Positions 1-15,000 of a DNA stretch of 64,000 nt are shown piece by piece (the stretch's first letter is position 1; each line of letters opens with the position of its first letter). Location: the NCBI GenBank assembly GCA_013396655.1, contig WBMV01007278.1, positions 65,813 through 129,812 of the forward strand, read 5' to 3'. A program made the position numbers and the translations under genes. Source of the DNA: Campylorhamphus procurvoides (Eukaryota > Chordata > Aves > Passeriformes > Dendrocolaptidae). The notes beneath the pieces are model-generated. The model ran no database searches. It saw only the letters and a list, made by a program, of their open reading frames with translations, and was not told the origin of the DNA.

Positions 1-96
1 CCCCATCTCCCCAGCTGAAGACTTCCCCACTTTCTGTTAGAGCCATGGAATGGCCATCAGACCCACAAGAGGTCACCAGCTGTGTTACAACAAAGC
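1..96 (-). CDS. HERC1: HERC1 coding exon 64, cut by the window edge (from residue 4076), RLD2
   Basis: Enters in phase 1 after acceptor TTCAACAG|GCTTTG. Encodes [20 protein letters not shown], then FSWGDG, another RCC1 repeat, where the window stops. The donor is not visible. The remaining RLD2 blades and the HECT domain continue to the left. Confidence 0.95.
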
Positions 97-3000
97 CTGT
101 TGAAGAAAAATGAGAAATCAAAGATTAGAATAACTTATAATAAATTCCTAATACACAAGTGTATCTAATGGCAGCCAGTTAAGTCTGGGGAAAGGCATGA
201 ACCACAGTAACACTTCTAGAGCAATTAATTTACTTTTATTTTGAATAAAACCTTCATTTTCTCCTGTAAAACTTGTGCTTCTGTCCTGCCATTAGTTTTG
301 AAATTAACGTTCCTAACTTGACCAAGCACTTTTCCCTGAGCCTTTTTAAAATTAAGGAATTTAAATATATTACTACTTAAATATTAAGGAAAAAATAATA
401 TCTAGTTTATTTGCTCATTGTTTTTAATTAAAGACTACAATATTTAATGTCTAAATCTGCAAAAAGAGCATCAACACAAATAATCATGCTAACTCCCAAG
501 CTGCTGCTTTGGGGAGTCCTTTCAAACCCAACAGTGTTACCTTGCAGTGCTGAAATGACTGTCAAGACATGAAGATCATCAGAATTTCCTTGTCCCAGTC
601 GCCCATAACTCCCTTCACCACAGGCCAAAACTGTGCCATTAGCTTGAATGACAAAGGTACAATTCTGGCCGCAAACCACCTGGTGCAGAAATACAGGAAG
701 GAGTTTTAAAATGTGTTAAATGCGGCAAAGCTGTAACACCTGCATTAACAATACACCATCTCCGTTTAATTTGTTTTCTTTGTAATTAAGCCAATATTGT
801 ATCAATGCAATGCTATTTCAGAAAGCAAAACTGCCACAAGCATTATGCTCAAGCTGGGCAGGTATTTTCAAATCATGCTCATATAAAGTAATTCTGTGTT
901 GTCAGATTTCAGTAGCGTCTTGGTTTGAATTTATCAAATAACTAAAGACTTCACTTTTAGTGAAAAGCCATGTTTTGGGAGTACTTCCAATAAATTCAAA
1001 CAACAAATCAAAAAGACACTCGGAGAGAAGTTCTGACAAGCTGTGAAAATTACAGACAGCAACCCTGAGACCATGAGTGGTTCCAGGTGAGCACCTGCTG
1101 AGCCTGTGAGAAGGAGGGTGCAGCCACCGGTATCATGACGTTCCTCCCAGCCTCGGCCAGCTGCCCGTGCCTGCCCGCTCCCCACAGGAACACGTCACAC
1201 TTGCCTCCCAGGTGCCAGTCCTAGGCAGGGGCACAAAACAAGGCTTCAGTACCTGCAACACTTACAACAGTTCAAAAGAACAAAACACTCTCCAAAACAC
1301 CCCAAAGCACCGGTTTCACTGACCTCTGGCCTCGATGTTGCCCAAGACATGATCTGCTCATCCATGCCATTGATCCACTTACTATTATCCTGCACAGCAA
1401 AAGCCACAGTTAACATGCATCTCTTGAGCTGAACACGGTATTTTTCTGTTATGTAATACATACTTTCCTTTCTAAGAACGATATTCAAATTATTCTAAGC
1501 AATATGGCAATAAGAATGGATGTGTGCAGACTAACAATGACACTTATCTGTGCCTCACAGCGCAAACAAAAAACCAAAACACAAACAAAATCCACTATGA
1601 AGTCACCTCTTCCTGTTTACTGATATTTAGGGCTTTTACAGCTTTCAATTGCAAACACTGGCTTAAAGTGTTATAACCTTGCTGATAAAAAAATTCTTAA
1701 CCAAAAATTGCCATTTTGGTTTGCATATCATAAGAAGTCATACAGAAAACTGACACTAGCAAAATAATTTGGTGTAGGAATGTGCCAAAATTACTCTTAA
1801 CATGGCATTGCAAAGCTCTACATTTCTTGCTTCTATCACTTATAGAAAAACTACTGTCAGTTTTGGGTTGATTTAATTTGTTTTTTTAATATGCTACTGA
1901 CTTGTGCTCATTACACACACACAGAGCAATCGTAACAGTATATTCTACCAGTTAATTAAAAAATAAACTCACAGTTATTGCTGGTGCTTATATTAACACA
2001 TATAAATCTTTATAGCACAGAGGTGTCCATTGCACCACGTGTTCCATAACAACACACTTTGCTGTTGAGACAATACACCAAATTTTACCATCAGGAGAGT
2101 AAGCTCATCCTCTGGCACCGGCTCCAGGTCTGGGACAGTGAAGGACTCTGGGAACTGCGCTCCCTTGGCCAGGGCTTCGGCAGCCTTTATGGTAGTGGAG
2201 AAGCACTCCAGCCAGCCCCACTCAGTGGGGTTCCAGGCCGAGGGCTCGGGCAGGCAGCTCTGCAGGTGGGGAGGCACCGGGGGGCTGCACAGCAGCCGGT
2301 CCAGGTGAAGGCCCACGGCCAGAGAGGCCAAGCACTGCATGTAAGGGCTGTGAACCAGCTGGTCTCCACACACAACGTGGGGCTGCAGGGCAGGGGAGAG
2401 GGAGATGAACCAAACACATGTTAGTGAGGTCAGGAATAGGAGTCCTTCAAAGCTAGTGCTGTAGGAAATACTTTCCTCCCTGCTTAATCAGTTTTTCTAG
2501 CATTTAAAATATTCTCAGATTAGGAGATTACTAGCTTTGAGAATACTGAAAGATATCTGCAGATAGGATGGAGGGAAGTCTCGTGGGTTCTCTGTGGTGA
2601 AAGGTTGAAATGAGCTGAGATTTTCAGGCAGTGACCTCATATCAGATGTGGATGGGAAGTGTTGGCACTGGCTCCTCTCACCTTTTCATAAGCATATTGC
2701 TCCTGAAGCATGATGGGCAGCCTCTCCAGGAAGGCTCTCATGCAAGGAGCCATGTTCAGGCCCAGCACTCCCTGCTGCTTCAGCGCCGTCCGACACGTGG
2801 CCAGGACATGGTTGGCAGATATCCACTCTGATGTGCAGTTCACCACCAACACATCCTGTTCAACAACAGTCACAGCAACCATGAGAAATCAAAAAGCCAC
2901 AAAGCAGGATTATTCAGCTCCACTGATTTATCACCAACCATCTTGGTTTACACAGGGGCCAGAAAACACAAAAGTTCAAACATTTCTGTCTCTGCTGGGG

Positions 3001-6000
3001 AATAATCTGCTCACAAATGCCATGGAGTAGCCACCTCCATCTGCCACTTCCTCACATACCCATGGCAACACTGCCACAATCACTCCAAGGCAGAACACAC
3101 ACATGGTGAGAAGTAGAGCTCATTTCAGTGAATGCTGTACCCTGCAGTTAAGATTAAATTTAGATGCAACCTTACTTTAGGATTTGCCTTGTAATATGAC
3201 CTCTAATGCTCGGTCTGAATTCAGAAGAGACTCAAATAATTACAGAATACTTAGAACCACGAGCAGCATGACTCTACTAACAGGAGCCATAACTTGTGCC
3301 ATATGTATTCAAAGAACACCATCTTTTGGAATAATCAGCTATTCTAAAACTTCTGTTCAGATGCCACCAGTTCCTGACACAGCAAACACTGAAGTAAATT
3401 CTGCTTCCTAAAAGCTTCTGAGGTTGAGGCTGTTTTAGATTAACTCAGATCACCAAAGTATCTTATTTGCTGCGGGAAATGAAACATTTCTTCATGCTGC
3501 ATAAAGGAATAAAAGAAAAATCTATCTTCTGTCTATTTTCATTTGCACCTGCTTCCATTGAACAGAGAGGCTGACGTAACCCATGTGCAGCATCTTTGTG
3601 AGTTCAGAAGGATTCCACCCTGCCCCACTACATTAAACATAGGGTACTATTATAAAAGCCCAGTCTTTTCATAACAAGCTGAAATCTAAAATGACATATC
3701 TTGAAAATGTAAGAGAGTTAGATACATATTTCTATAGGGAAAAAAAAAAGAGGGGGCTGAAGGGAGAAAAGAAAGCAAAGATAGCCAAATGGCATTTTTA
3801 GTACAAGATGTGAAAGAATGTTACTTTAAGCATGGTGTCACCTTTGATCTGTTGGAGCAGGCAGCCACCCCGACCTCAGGGATCCACACCGCAGTCTGGA
3901 TAGCCCCAGAGCCTATGACCACACTCTGCAGCACCGAGCCATCCTGGGGAGAGAGGCAGGGGGCTCCAGTCAGCGTGCACACACAGCCACCGCTCTGCCC
4001 TCTGCAGGCAAGCACAGCCCTGGGGATAGTGTTCTCCCAGGCTGCTCAAGAACTATGCAAAGAGTGAAATGCTTAGCCTAATAGCAAAACAATATCTAGC
4101 ACTTTTATCACATTAGGGAAAGAGCACAACTAAGGATTTAGAAGTGCTTCATAATCCACACTGACTCTTGAAAAAATCTTCAAAGTAAGAGAGTATTTGG
4201 TTCTGCAAAGCCTAACTAACATGACCAAACCTACAGAATTAATCAATAATAGAACCATAAATATAAATTACTTCAATGTTAAGTACAATTTTAATTTATA
4301 TTTTATTACTTACAATTTTATAACATTATTTTATACCATGCTTTCTCTAACATTTCTACCACGTGTCTGGGGAGGGGGAAGCCTTGCCCATTTCAGATCC
4401 TCATGCTAAACAAAGCATCAAGCCCCATCAGAGGTGATCTTACCCTTAGAGACCAAATGTTCATGAGGCCCCCAAGGCCCCCAGACACCAGGGCCAGTCC
4501 ATCAGGGCTGAATGCAACTGTGCGGACAGGAGTGATGTGTCCTCTCAGCTGAAACACACACTTCACTTCCACAGCCTTCCTGTATCCATCCTGCAAGGAA
4601 TTCCACAGTTATGGAACACTGATCTGCTCCCAGGCAAGGGAACAGCATGACAGAGTCTGTACTCTGTCATAAACACTCATCATCCACAGACAGATTATTT
4701 ATTCCATTAAATAATCAAAAAAACCCCATTACTATGACAATATTTTATACATCTTGCCACATCATCATCTTTCCTCCCCTTAACATCCCCTTAACTCCAT
4801 CAACATTAAAGACCACATTACAACTTCTGTAGGTGAAATTAATCATGGCTCTTTTTATCTACACAAAACTCTAAACTCTGACTAAATTTTAGTGTAAATG
4901 TATCAGCTTTTAAAAGGATGAAAATAGATCAAAATACAAACTTCAACCAAGTAAAATTTAAACCTGTGGTTTTCCATTTCCTGTTCTGAAAATGCCTGTA
5001 CATAGACAAATGCAATGTAAACTGGTTTTGGCAAATGTCTTCTCCCAGGGAACACTGAGATTCAAGTAATTTGCTCACATTCTTCTCCCTCAATATCACA
5101 ATGAGCAGAGAGAATTTCTTAAACACTCCTTTTACCTTGGCACTTGTTTCTTGCTCCCACCATCCTTCTGAGCATGTTGGGCTGGACTGCAATGTGATCA
5201 CAATATTCTGGGGAACAGTCCAGACACATACCAAACCATTGTGGCATCCCCTAAAGCAAGGCAGGATAAATCAGAAAAAACAAAGGTATTAACTTACAAT
5301 AATCAGTAGTCTTATCGTCTTCCTATAAAACTATAGTGCACCCATTGCAAAAAGTAGCTTAATGTTCCCAATGGCTAAATGGGTAATATGAATAATTTTC
5401 CTACACCCCACACCCTGTAGCTTTCCAATTTCTACTAATAACATATTCTCAGAAAAAAACATTTGAATGAAGCAAAAAATTCCAGCACTCAGAGATCTCA
5501 TGACATGGAGAAAAGAGCTGGTAACACAACCAGGGGCACTCTTTACACTTGAATCCTGAAGCCTGTGAATCTCATGGCAGCTGGCTTATTGCAGGAATGT
5601 TATTTAAAAAACTACCCTTTTCTTTGCTCTGGACACCACAGACTGGTGGAAGAGGCCTGTAGGAGACCCAGGGAAAGCACACAGCAGGACATACGTGGCT
5701 AGGAGGAGCTGGGTCTTGGGCCCCTTGCCCGGCAGGGCACACCAGGCGATGCCGTTGACGAGCGCGGGGTGGGCCAGGGACTGTAGGTGCCTCCAGCAGC
5801 CCCCCAGGCAGCCCCACAGCTTCACTGTCTCCTCTTTGGCACACGTCAGCAGAATCTTCCCAGTGGGATCCCACTTCATGCTAACAACCATATCCTAGTG
5901 GATTGCAAAAAATGTACAAGTTGCTATGAAGTAACAGTAAGAAGAGAAAGTTTCACTCTCAGTGCTAATTTAACTTCTAATTATTAATAATAAAAACATT

Positions 6001-9000
6001 TTATTCTCCAATCTGTACAGAAAGAGTTGTAATTATGAAATCATACTTTTCAGAACTATCAAATCAAAAAGACTCTAAAAAGTTTGCTGAAAGAAACTAA
6101 ATGGAAAACATATAAAAAGATCTTTTCTTTTTACTGCAAAACTTTCTTGTTTGTTTTACCCAATGAAGTAGACAACATCTCCTTTTTTTATAGTATGAAA
6201 TTGTAGTACAGATTAACTTAATGGTACATGGTTTGGAAACATATTAAGCAATGGGCCGGACGTAGCTTTGAGTCTACCTGAGGCAGGAAAGGAGAACAGC
6301 CCATATTGAGAAGGCCAGGACAGATCTGTCACCATAGCACCCTCCCTTCTGGGATTCCCCTGCTACACACACCAAGGCCAGCTCACGCTCTTACTATACG
6401 TCCATCTGAGGAATTCTCCTCTTAGTCTAACAAATCATTTATGGACTGTTAATGACTTATGATTACATACTGGCCTAGAGAAGGTTCCAAACCTTTACGA
6501 TTGCAAATTTGGAAAAACAGCTTTTGCTTTGCACAAGAAGCTAAACAAAAACATGTGACATAAGCAAAATTAGTATTTCTTATGAGCACTTTTACCAATT
6601 AAAAGAACTAGTCTTTTAAAGCCAGTCATGCATAGCTGTGTGTTTAACACTCCTGTCACTGTATGTACATACACTTCACAATCTCTAATAGAAAAACAGA
6701 TTACCAAATTTAACTTCACCTTTTTTTTACATTTAAAATACATTATATTTAATATGTGTATCATAAGCAGCTATGTGTTCTCGAAATAATATGCACCTGA
6801 CTTTATAAATAGCTTTCAATTAGAGAAAATAGCTTAAGCAGATCTTTACCTACACAAACTATACAATAGTTTTAAAAAGATTACCTTATGTGCATCAATT
6901 AGAACGACTCCTTTCTCCACTGGTTCCTTTGTTCCTATGAGTAATTTCCCATCTGAATAGCCAACAGCAAAGGGTCTGTCTTCACTGAACCAGGCAAGGC
7001 ATGTGACAGACACTGGGAAACGACAACACAGGCATTAATTACACTCAATTAACTAGACTCCTGCCAAAGAGGTTTTGCAGTGCAGTTGTCTGCACTATGA
7101 AGTGCAACAACCCTCCCACCACCAAGGTCATAACATACTTTTGGTCTGAAAATTCAATGGAATTTATATGGTAGAGATAAAATTGAGTTCAACTGTAGTG
7201 ATAGCTATTGAGAATACTTTGCACTAGTTTTTTTAGTCCTCTTTTTATTAAAAGAACTGAATTCATACTCCTGGCACAGTGAAAGTAAGCATTCAAGGGG
7301 GTAAAAAGGCAGACTGAATGCTATACATGTATTTGATATATAGATGCTTGTAAGAGAAGCTCTGAAAAACAACTTGGCTTTCTCAACAAGTACATATTTC
7401 CTCAATTGATTCTTAAAAAAAATCCAAATCTGCAACCTTCCTGAAGAAGCAATTTGCAAAACCACACAATACTGCCAAAGATGTGCTATTTATGTCCCCT
7501 GCACTGGACACCATGAAGGAAAAGTGGCAATCATTCAGAAACTGAAATGACACTGGCTCCATGCCATCTGCAGACACTGTGGGGGATCTCTGTGGATCAC
7601 AATGGCAAGGAATGTCAGGATTTGACTCGGCTGCTACAAACTGTCTGCCCCTGCTGTGGGGGAGTCGGGGTGCAGATGGAGATCCCACAGACTTTTCTCC
7701 TCCCATGAACACAGCTAAATGCCACTTGCAGGTAAGGTCCCAGAAGTCACAGCCCATGAACAATAATAAAACAAAGAAATTACGTAGCTGCTTAGGCAAA
7801 AGGGAAGGGGGATGTTTTAGTTTGCAGTGCTGTGCAGGCCCTTACCATCCTTCCTGTAGCAGTGCTCCAGCTCTAGCCGGTGCATGGCTGAAATATCCAC
7901 AACTTCAATAAGGGCAAGAGATCCATCCATGCGACCAATTAACAGCAGTTCTGGAGCATCTCCTGTCCATGCTGCAGTTGGCCCTTCTTCTGGCCAGGCC
8001 AGGGCAGACACCCAGTGCGGCTGAAGATCTAACAATCCTTTTCCTCCTAGGAGACCAAAATGTATTTTAAAACTACTTTATAAAGAAAACAACAGAAATA
8101 CTTTCCAAGAGAAAATACCAAGAGATCTTATTTAGAGCTAGGACATATTAGAAATTCAGCTAAGTTACAGGGACACAAAACAGTGGTCCACTAATCTGCA
8201 TAGACTAAGTAACAAATCTCAATTATCAGTCAAGTGACACAGTTTTGTCAAGAAAGGAACTAGATTCTTCAGTACTCAGTAAATTTATTCTTTTTCTGGG
8301 GACTGTCTGTTAACACAGGAACATCACCAGTTACATTGCCTGAGTGCAAAGCAACTGGATGAAGTCTCCAAGACTACAGATGACAGTGATTAAAAGTCTT
8401 CCTCTCCAAGATGTAAATCACATATCCCTTGAGGTTAGTGCCTTGTATAATGAAACAGGTTCGCAAGACACTATGGAGACTGCAGGCATTAAAAGTGGAG
8501 AGCAGACACAGTTAAATCCTTGGGTAAACAGATATGCAACAACCTTCCCTATGAATATGTTTCATCATAAAGAGTTCACAGGTAGGTGAGGGCATACCAT
8601 TGACTTGCCAGATGTTCACCATCTTTTCTGTAGCTCCAGCCAGATACTTGCCACTGATGCTCCAACACACAAGAGACAAACTAAGGTCACTGGGTGACCC
8701 CAGACTTTCTTCAGAATCACCTTCTCTATAGCAGAAAAAAATAATGCAGTTAAAATGGGCATTTAAGCACACAGGAGAACACAGAATTTATGAAATACCT
8801 GAGCTAGAACCTGGAGTCCTGCCATCACTGCAGATTTATGTAACGCGTTTTTCTGCTCATACATTGTCTCTAAACCCACTTCAAATTACAGAATGAGATA
8901 CTAGTTACTTTTAAGAAATTTCAAGTGAGGTTGCAATCGGAAAATAATTTAATTATTTTTACCTACTTTTTTCTCAAATTTAACAGCTTTAGTGAGTGCA

Positions 9001-12000
9001 AAATTTTCTGAAAAGTCATGAAATGCAACCGAATGGATTGAACAAGAAATGCAAGAGGCACACCTTGCTCTCAGTTCTGTTTTAATCTCTTCCTCCTGTT
9101 ACTATGCTACACTGTCTGCTTTGGCTACCTGGAACAGGATCACTGATATGTTTAATTGCCCTTAAGATAATACACAACCTTTTTTTACTGCTTTTAATAA
9201 CAGAAAAATGAGGGCTATAATATTATGTCATTCCATTACTCCTTTTAAGGCCACCTCTACCAGCAGCAAGCAAACAAGAACTAGAACAGCCCCTAAGAAC
9301 AACCTCCTAGTTCTCTATTGTTTCTTCATGCTTCTGAGCTAAAGTCATCTCTGCTCTGCTAAAGAATTAGATTTTAATCTTTCCTTCTGCTTTCTTCTTT
9401 TCTGGACACACCCAAACAGTCGAAAAATACTTCCCAGACAGTCCCGTAAAGAAGAATTACACTCAGTTCCTGAATCTCAGAAGTAACAAATTCTTTTTTC
9501 ACACTTAGCCCAAATGAGCACAGTTACCATATTATAACTTTGGAGTTCTCCATTGGAACCCATTGAAGGGATATTCACTTTTTTGTTATAAGACAGCTCC
9601 ATACAGTTTTTCTTTTACCCATTTTTCCTTGTATCAGTTAATTAAGACTGTTTTTAAACAGCTTGAACATGATCTCTTTATAGGCACTCTTACCAGGTTG
9701 ATATTTAAGTCCCGTTTCCAGTTTTAAACTATTAATTTATTTTGCATGCCATAAACACAGCAACAGTCCAAGAGAAAACGTGCAGGATGCATTGCAAGGT
9801 TGGCTCTTTTCATTATCTTGCACAATTACAGATCAAATTAAGTATCTGTTATAAAGAATCAACTTACAGCTTGTTGAGCACACAGGTTTGTTGCAATGAG
9901 TACTGTTTTTTTGTCACATTCCACACTCTTATGGTGCCATCGTTTCCACTGGTCGCCAACAAGCCCTTTTTGTTGCACCAAACACATGTCATGACCTAAA
10001 AACAGCAAAGTAATCATGGCAAAACTGGAACGTGACACTTAGGTACGTTTGTTCACTAACATTAAGCACTGAGACAGAGCATCAGCAGCAGTGCTGAAAC
10101 AGACTGTAACAATCAAAATTCATTTGTCTGCTTTTACAGCACCATTTGCTGTCATCCAACAGACTTTATAAGCATGCCACACTTCACACAGCCCCCTGCT
10201 CCACAGAACGCTGAGCCAAGTCATTAACCACTGTCACAGAACAATTCATGCCAACTCAGACCTACTCTAAGCAGATACTCAGGAGGATTCTACTACTTCA
10301 CATACCATCAGAACACTCGCATGATGCCTTCCCTTGAAGCTTCAAAGAAGCCAAAGCCAAACATTTCTGCACATCAGAGGTGCGATAACTTACTTGAGGG
10401 CTTTAATTCAACCTCCCAAAAGCTACTCTTTGTGGGAAACCATTCCAGTTTGCATATTTGTAAAACAGCACCATGCTTTTAAGGTGTCCTACCACCAAGG
10501 CTGGAGCTGCGAGGCAAGAGGACACTCACCCTGTTCTGGTGAGCCTCCAGCTTGATGAAGGAGCACTTCCTGAGGTCGCCGCCCATGTCAGCAAGGGTCT
10601 GCGGGACACTCTGGTTGTCGCGGTCGTGCGCGGCCAGCGTGCGCACCAGCTGCTGCGCCGCCCACTGCCGGTGCTGCGACGACAGGCGCGACGATAGGCA
10701 GCACGCAGCCAGCGCGTTAGCCAGCTCCAGAGGGCCTACAGCAGAGGGATCATAGGAAGGATGGGCATACAAATGGGCAATTAAACCTGCTTAAACGAAA
10801 CAATGAGATGATGCCCACGTGAGTACCACACGCAGTTGCACACACGAACACACAGCATTAGCCACAATTCCCACCAAAGACATTCATAAGAGCGTCGCAA
10901 TCGTGTTAACTACTAGGGAAAGCACTCTTCTGATACTAAGAGATTAACCCCAGTTATATTTTCACAAAGAGAGCCTCAAGAATAGAATTATAATCTTATT
11001 ACCACCAAGAGGAACATGGCTGTTCAAAGAGTGAGTGCTTTCTGAGCAGGAAAATCCCCCCCGTCACTCTGCTGTCACTGTTGTGTCCTCCCCTCTCCTT
11101 ATCAAAGCAACAGCAGCAGCTTTACGGCTCCCTGAGTTCCGCAGGCAGAGCCAGCACAACTTTCTGCATCAGCCACAGAAGAGCACTTGGGAGGCAGCAA
11201 TCAGCTGTTAGTCCTCCTAATTTCCCCAGGAGGCCCAACTAAGGCTCAGGGTCTCAACTCTGGGGCTCTGAGTAACACACACTCAGACTTTTTGTAATAA
11301 GAACATACATCTAATTAAAGTGTGTACCATAAACTCTAAGATTCCTTTGACTAAAATAAGGTTGGTATATTTTTCAGAGTATATCTATTTAGACATTTTT
11401 CTAGCAAGTCTCTCCCTTAGACATAAATGAGGAACTCAAGATTTAAAGATTAACATTTAAAACCAACGCTGTATCATACCTTTCTTTTCAATTTCAGCTT
11501 TATCATAGTTTGGCCTCAGTTTGGCCCCTTTGTCTGCCAACAATGCTACAAGTGCTTGAGTAACCACAAAATTTGGAGATGTGACAAGTTTATTTTCTTC
11601 TGCAATTCCTCTTAAAAAACTTGGCAAAAATTTCCTCTGAATTGGATCATCAACTGTTGTCAAGTTCACACCAGTTGCTGCAGAGATCAAATTCTAGAAA
11701 GAAATAATTGAAGATGATAAGCAACCAGAGCCAACAGAAATGGCAATTTTAGAAAACATTTTCATCTGGATAAATCAGATAGAGTTTCAAAGATTTGAGG
11801 TCCTTTTTCCTGTTCTCTACACAGAGTTGACTCAATTAAAAAAACCCAGAACCTAAAAAGAAAAACAAAAAGTACCTCCATTTTCCCCACTTGAAAAAGA
11901 GTACTCAGCCAAAACGCTTGATTTTTACCAACAATAAAACACAGCCTTGTGCAAGGCCATAAACAAGAACTCTAAGGACATCCTCAAGCTGAGGGCAGTC

Positions 12001-15000
12001 ACATGCCACTTCAAGAGGTAAAATGGTCAGTATGTACAAAAGGCACTGCTTCATCTCCTGTACAGGTAGTTTAAAGGAAGCACTGCAGCTAAAACAACAG
12101 TCCTACCTGTGTACACAACTGCACCAGCAGCTTTGCAGCACTGGGAGTGTTTGATGCCAGGCACCCAACTGCTGTACTCAGGTAGGCAAGGCAAGAAATG
12201 GGCTTGCTCGTTTTGCTGTGGATGCCCCTGGATCTCTCTGCTGAGCTGGCCACAGTGGATGGGCTGGTGGAGAGCCCTGCTCTCCCTGCCGCAGCCAGGC
12301 ACATGAGCCGCACCAGCGTTCGGATGTCTGTCAGTCCCAGGGACTCCAGACCAGCTGCCAGGCTGCAACTGGAACCACTGTTAAAATGGAGAAAAATGCT
12401 CTTGGTTCAAAAGAACAGAATCAACAGAACTCCCTCTCTTACAATTATTATGTAAGTACATGAAATGAGAGTTGCTTCCCCAAGCAGTTTAAAATGACGT
12501 CCTGTGGTGGTTTAGTTTTCTTGGTTTTGGTCTAGGCCTTCCCTGATAACAGGGTTATAACTAAGGAAGTATTCCACACTATTCCTTCACGTAATCAGGG
12601 GTATAAAGGAAATGAGGAAGGTTTCCTCCCTCTCTCTCTCTCTTCCTTCCCTGTACTTGGGAAGGTAGCAGGTCTCAGTGTGCCGGCTTCGCTCTTATGT
12701 ATACGAGCTGAGGCCTAATCTGAGAGCTGTTGTCCCAGCTGCATGGAGGTGGAGAAACTGCTTCTCTTGAGGGGAGTTTGGTGAGAATTTATTGTCTCAG
12801 TTACTTATTGAGCTTCTCCCTGATTTTACAAGTGTGTGTATCTGTTTTGTTTTTATCCATTTTTTGTCTCTTTTCCTCCTTTTGCCTTTTGGGGTTGCTT
12901 GGAAATTATCGTTCTGTATATTCGTAGTGTTTAATAGTACGTAACTGTAATATATGTGAACATATATATACTTTTACTACAATTGTCTTTTGGTACTTTT
13001 TCCTTCTCTCTCGGGAGAGGGGAGTCTGTGTGGCCAGCAGCTGGGTTTGGCAGGCAGCCACCCAAACCTCCTTATCAAACATAACTTGGTAACTGGTTCT
13101 GGAAGGAAAGGTGCAAGTGTTGCCAAGGATGCCACCAACCTGACAGACAGAAGTGAGAGTGCTCTCATAACCATGGTTCTTGCCAGGAGGACTTGGGCAG
13201 CAGCTGTCACCCTTCTCAGAGCCATAACACGGTCATGTGGATTTGCCAGGGCAGCTGCTTGTTCTCCCAGGGTTATCCTGCCAGAAGAACTCTTTTCTAT
13301 GGAGCCATGACAGCCTTGGAAATGATGATGATGATTTGCATTAGTGTTTAAAGAAAAACAAAGCATTATCATACAGTATTCAGCACAGAAGCAAACTGGG
13401 CCTAAGTTTGTTACTCATGCATTTTTCAGTATTTCATATATAGAGAGCTATAGTGATAATGACTAAGAGGAAAATACACTCCTGAAATATACTCAGTAAT
13501 TTAATTACTCATTTTTATAGATGATAACTATTTGACAATACTCAAGTTAATCTTAATTCCTCTGATTCCCTTTTCCATCAGAGACCTCCCTGAAGTCCCA
13601 ACTTAAATTCATTCTTTGAGTGCAAAACATGGTACTGGCAGTCACTGTTGGACTACAGGCAGTTTTATTGGCAAATTGAAGTTCCAAGCCTCCTGCCAAT
13701 TTATAACTCCTCACTCCTCTAACTCCCCTGTAATAAAAGGCCAATTTAGAGCCTGTCTTCACTTTCCCACAGTGGCAAGCAGGAAATACTGTCAGACTGT
13801 TTCTGCACTGCCCCTACAAACACCCCACCAAAGGGGAGGTGGGGGTGGTGGTGGTATTATGATGACTCTTTATTCTTTGAATGAAAAGCATTTCACATTT
13901 ACCTATTTGCATGAGTGTTTCTTCCATGCTGTTGGTGGCTGTCACCATTGCAACTGAGGCACCCAGAGGGTCACTGTCAGGGAACTGTACAGGTTCGGGC
14001 ACAATGCGTCGATCATTTAACCCGAGAGGCCCAGCCAGTAATTCAAACTCTTCTTCTCCTGTCAGCTTTTCATCTTCATCTACATCTAACATATCCCAGT
14101 CTTCTAGAATTGCAGAAATATAATTAGACTTGGCTACAAAAGCTAGAACAGTAAATAATGCCAATTAATTGAAAAAACAGTGCAAGGTACAAAATGTGTA
14201 TTGCAACCTGCAACATTGCAGTCTTAAAACCTCCTATTCTGATGTTGATGTAGATACAACACATTAAATCAGAAAAACAAAATCCTGTTCTTGCCCCTCT
14301 CTACTCAGTTTGGGTCTTTATATAAACTGCCCAAAAGTTTCCTGGAAGACTCTCTGCAGTATCAAACTAACTGTTTTTCAAAGACACGGAAATTAGAGCT
14401 CATCACATGCAGCACAAAACAGCTCCAGAGCGTGGAATACAGTGAAAAGTACAGACATACAGTTGTGCTTTAAATCATGATAACAAATGTATATTTCAAA
14501 GATAATAAAGACACATTAGGAATTTCTGGTCTTCTTGTTTACTAAAAAAGATGCATGAGTCCGTAAGTCATAATTATACACCCAGACTTTTACTTTTCCT
14601 TCCCAGGAGAAAAGGGAAAAAAAAAAACAAAGAAAAAGCACTGTAACTGCAATTCAGACATTCCGTTCCCTTCCTAACCATTTACACACAAGTCAACTTA
14701 TTATTTACGGATTTCCCCTGCGCCATCTCACTCCACACACAGTAGAATCCAAACAGCTTTAATCTACTGGCAGATGGACTTGCCCCAAGTCTTGGAGCAC
14801 TCATTTAGCCTTACATACACAAATGTGTTAAACCATACAATTGCTATGATGTAGCTACAGAAAGAACTAGAATCAAAGAACCATCTGAGAAAGGTTTTCT
14901 ACAGCCACTAGTAATCATCTGTTCCAAGTGAAAGGCATTCTCAGCTCAGACAAAGGGAGAAAAATTAAGAACAAGCCTAATGGCAGACTTTTGGAACACT

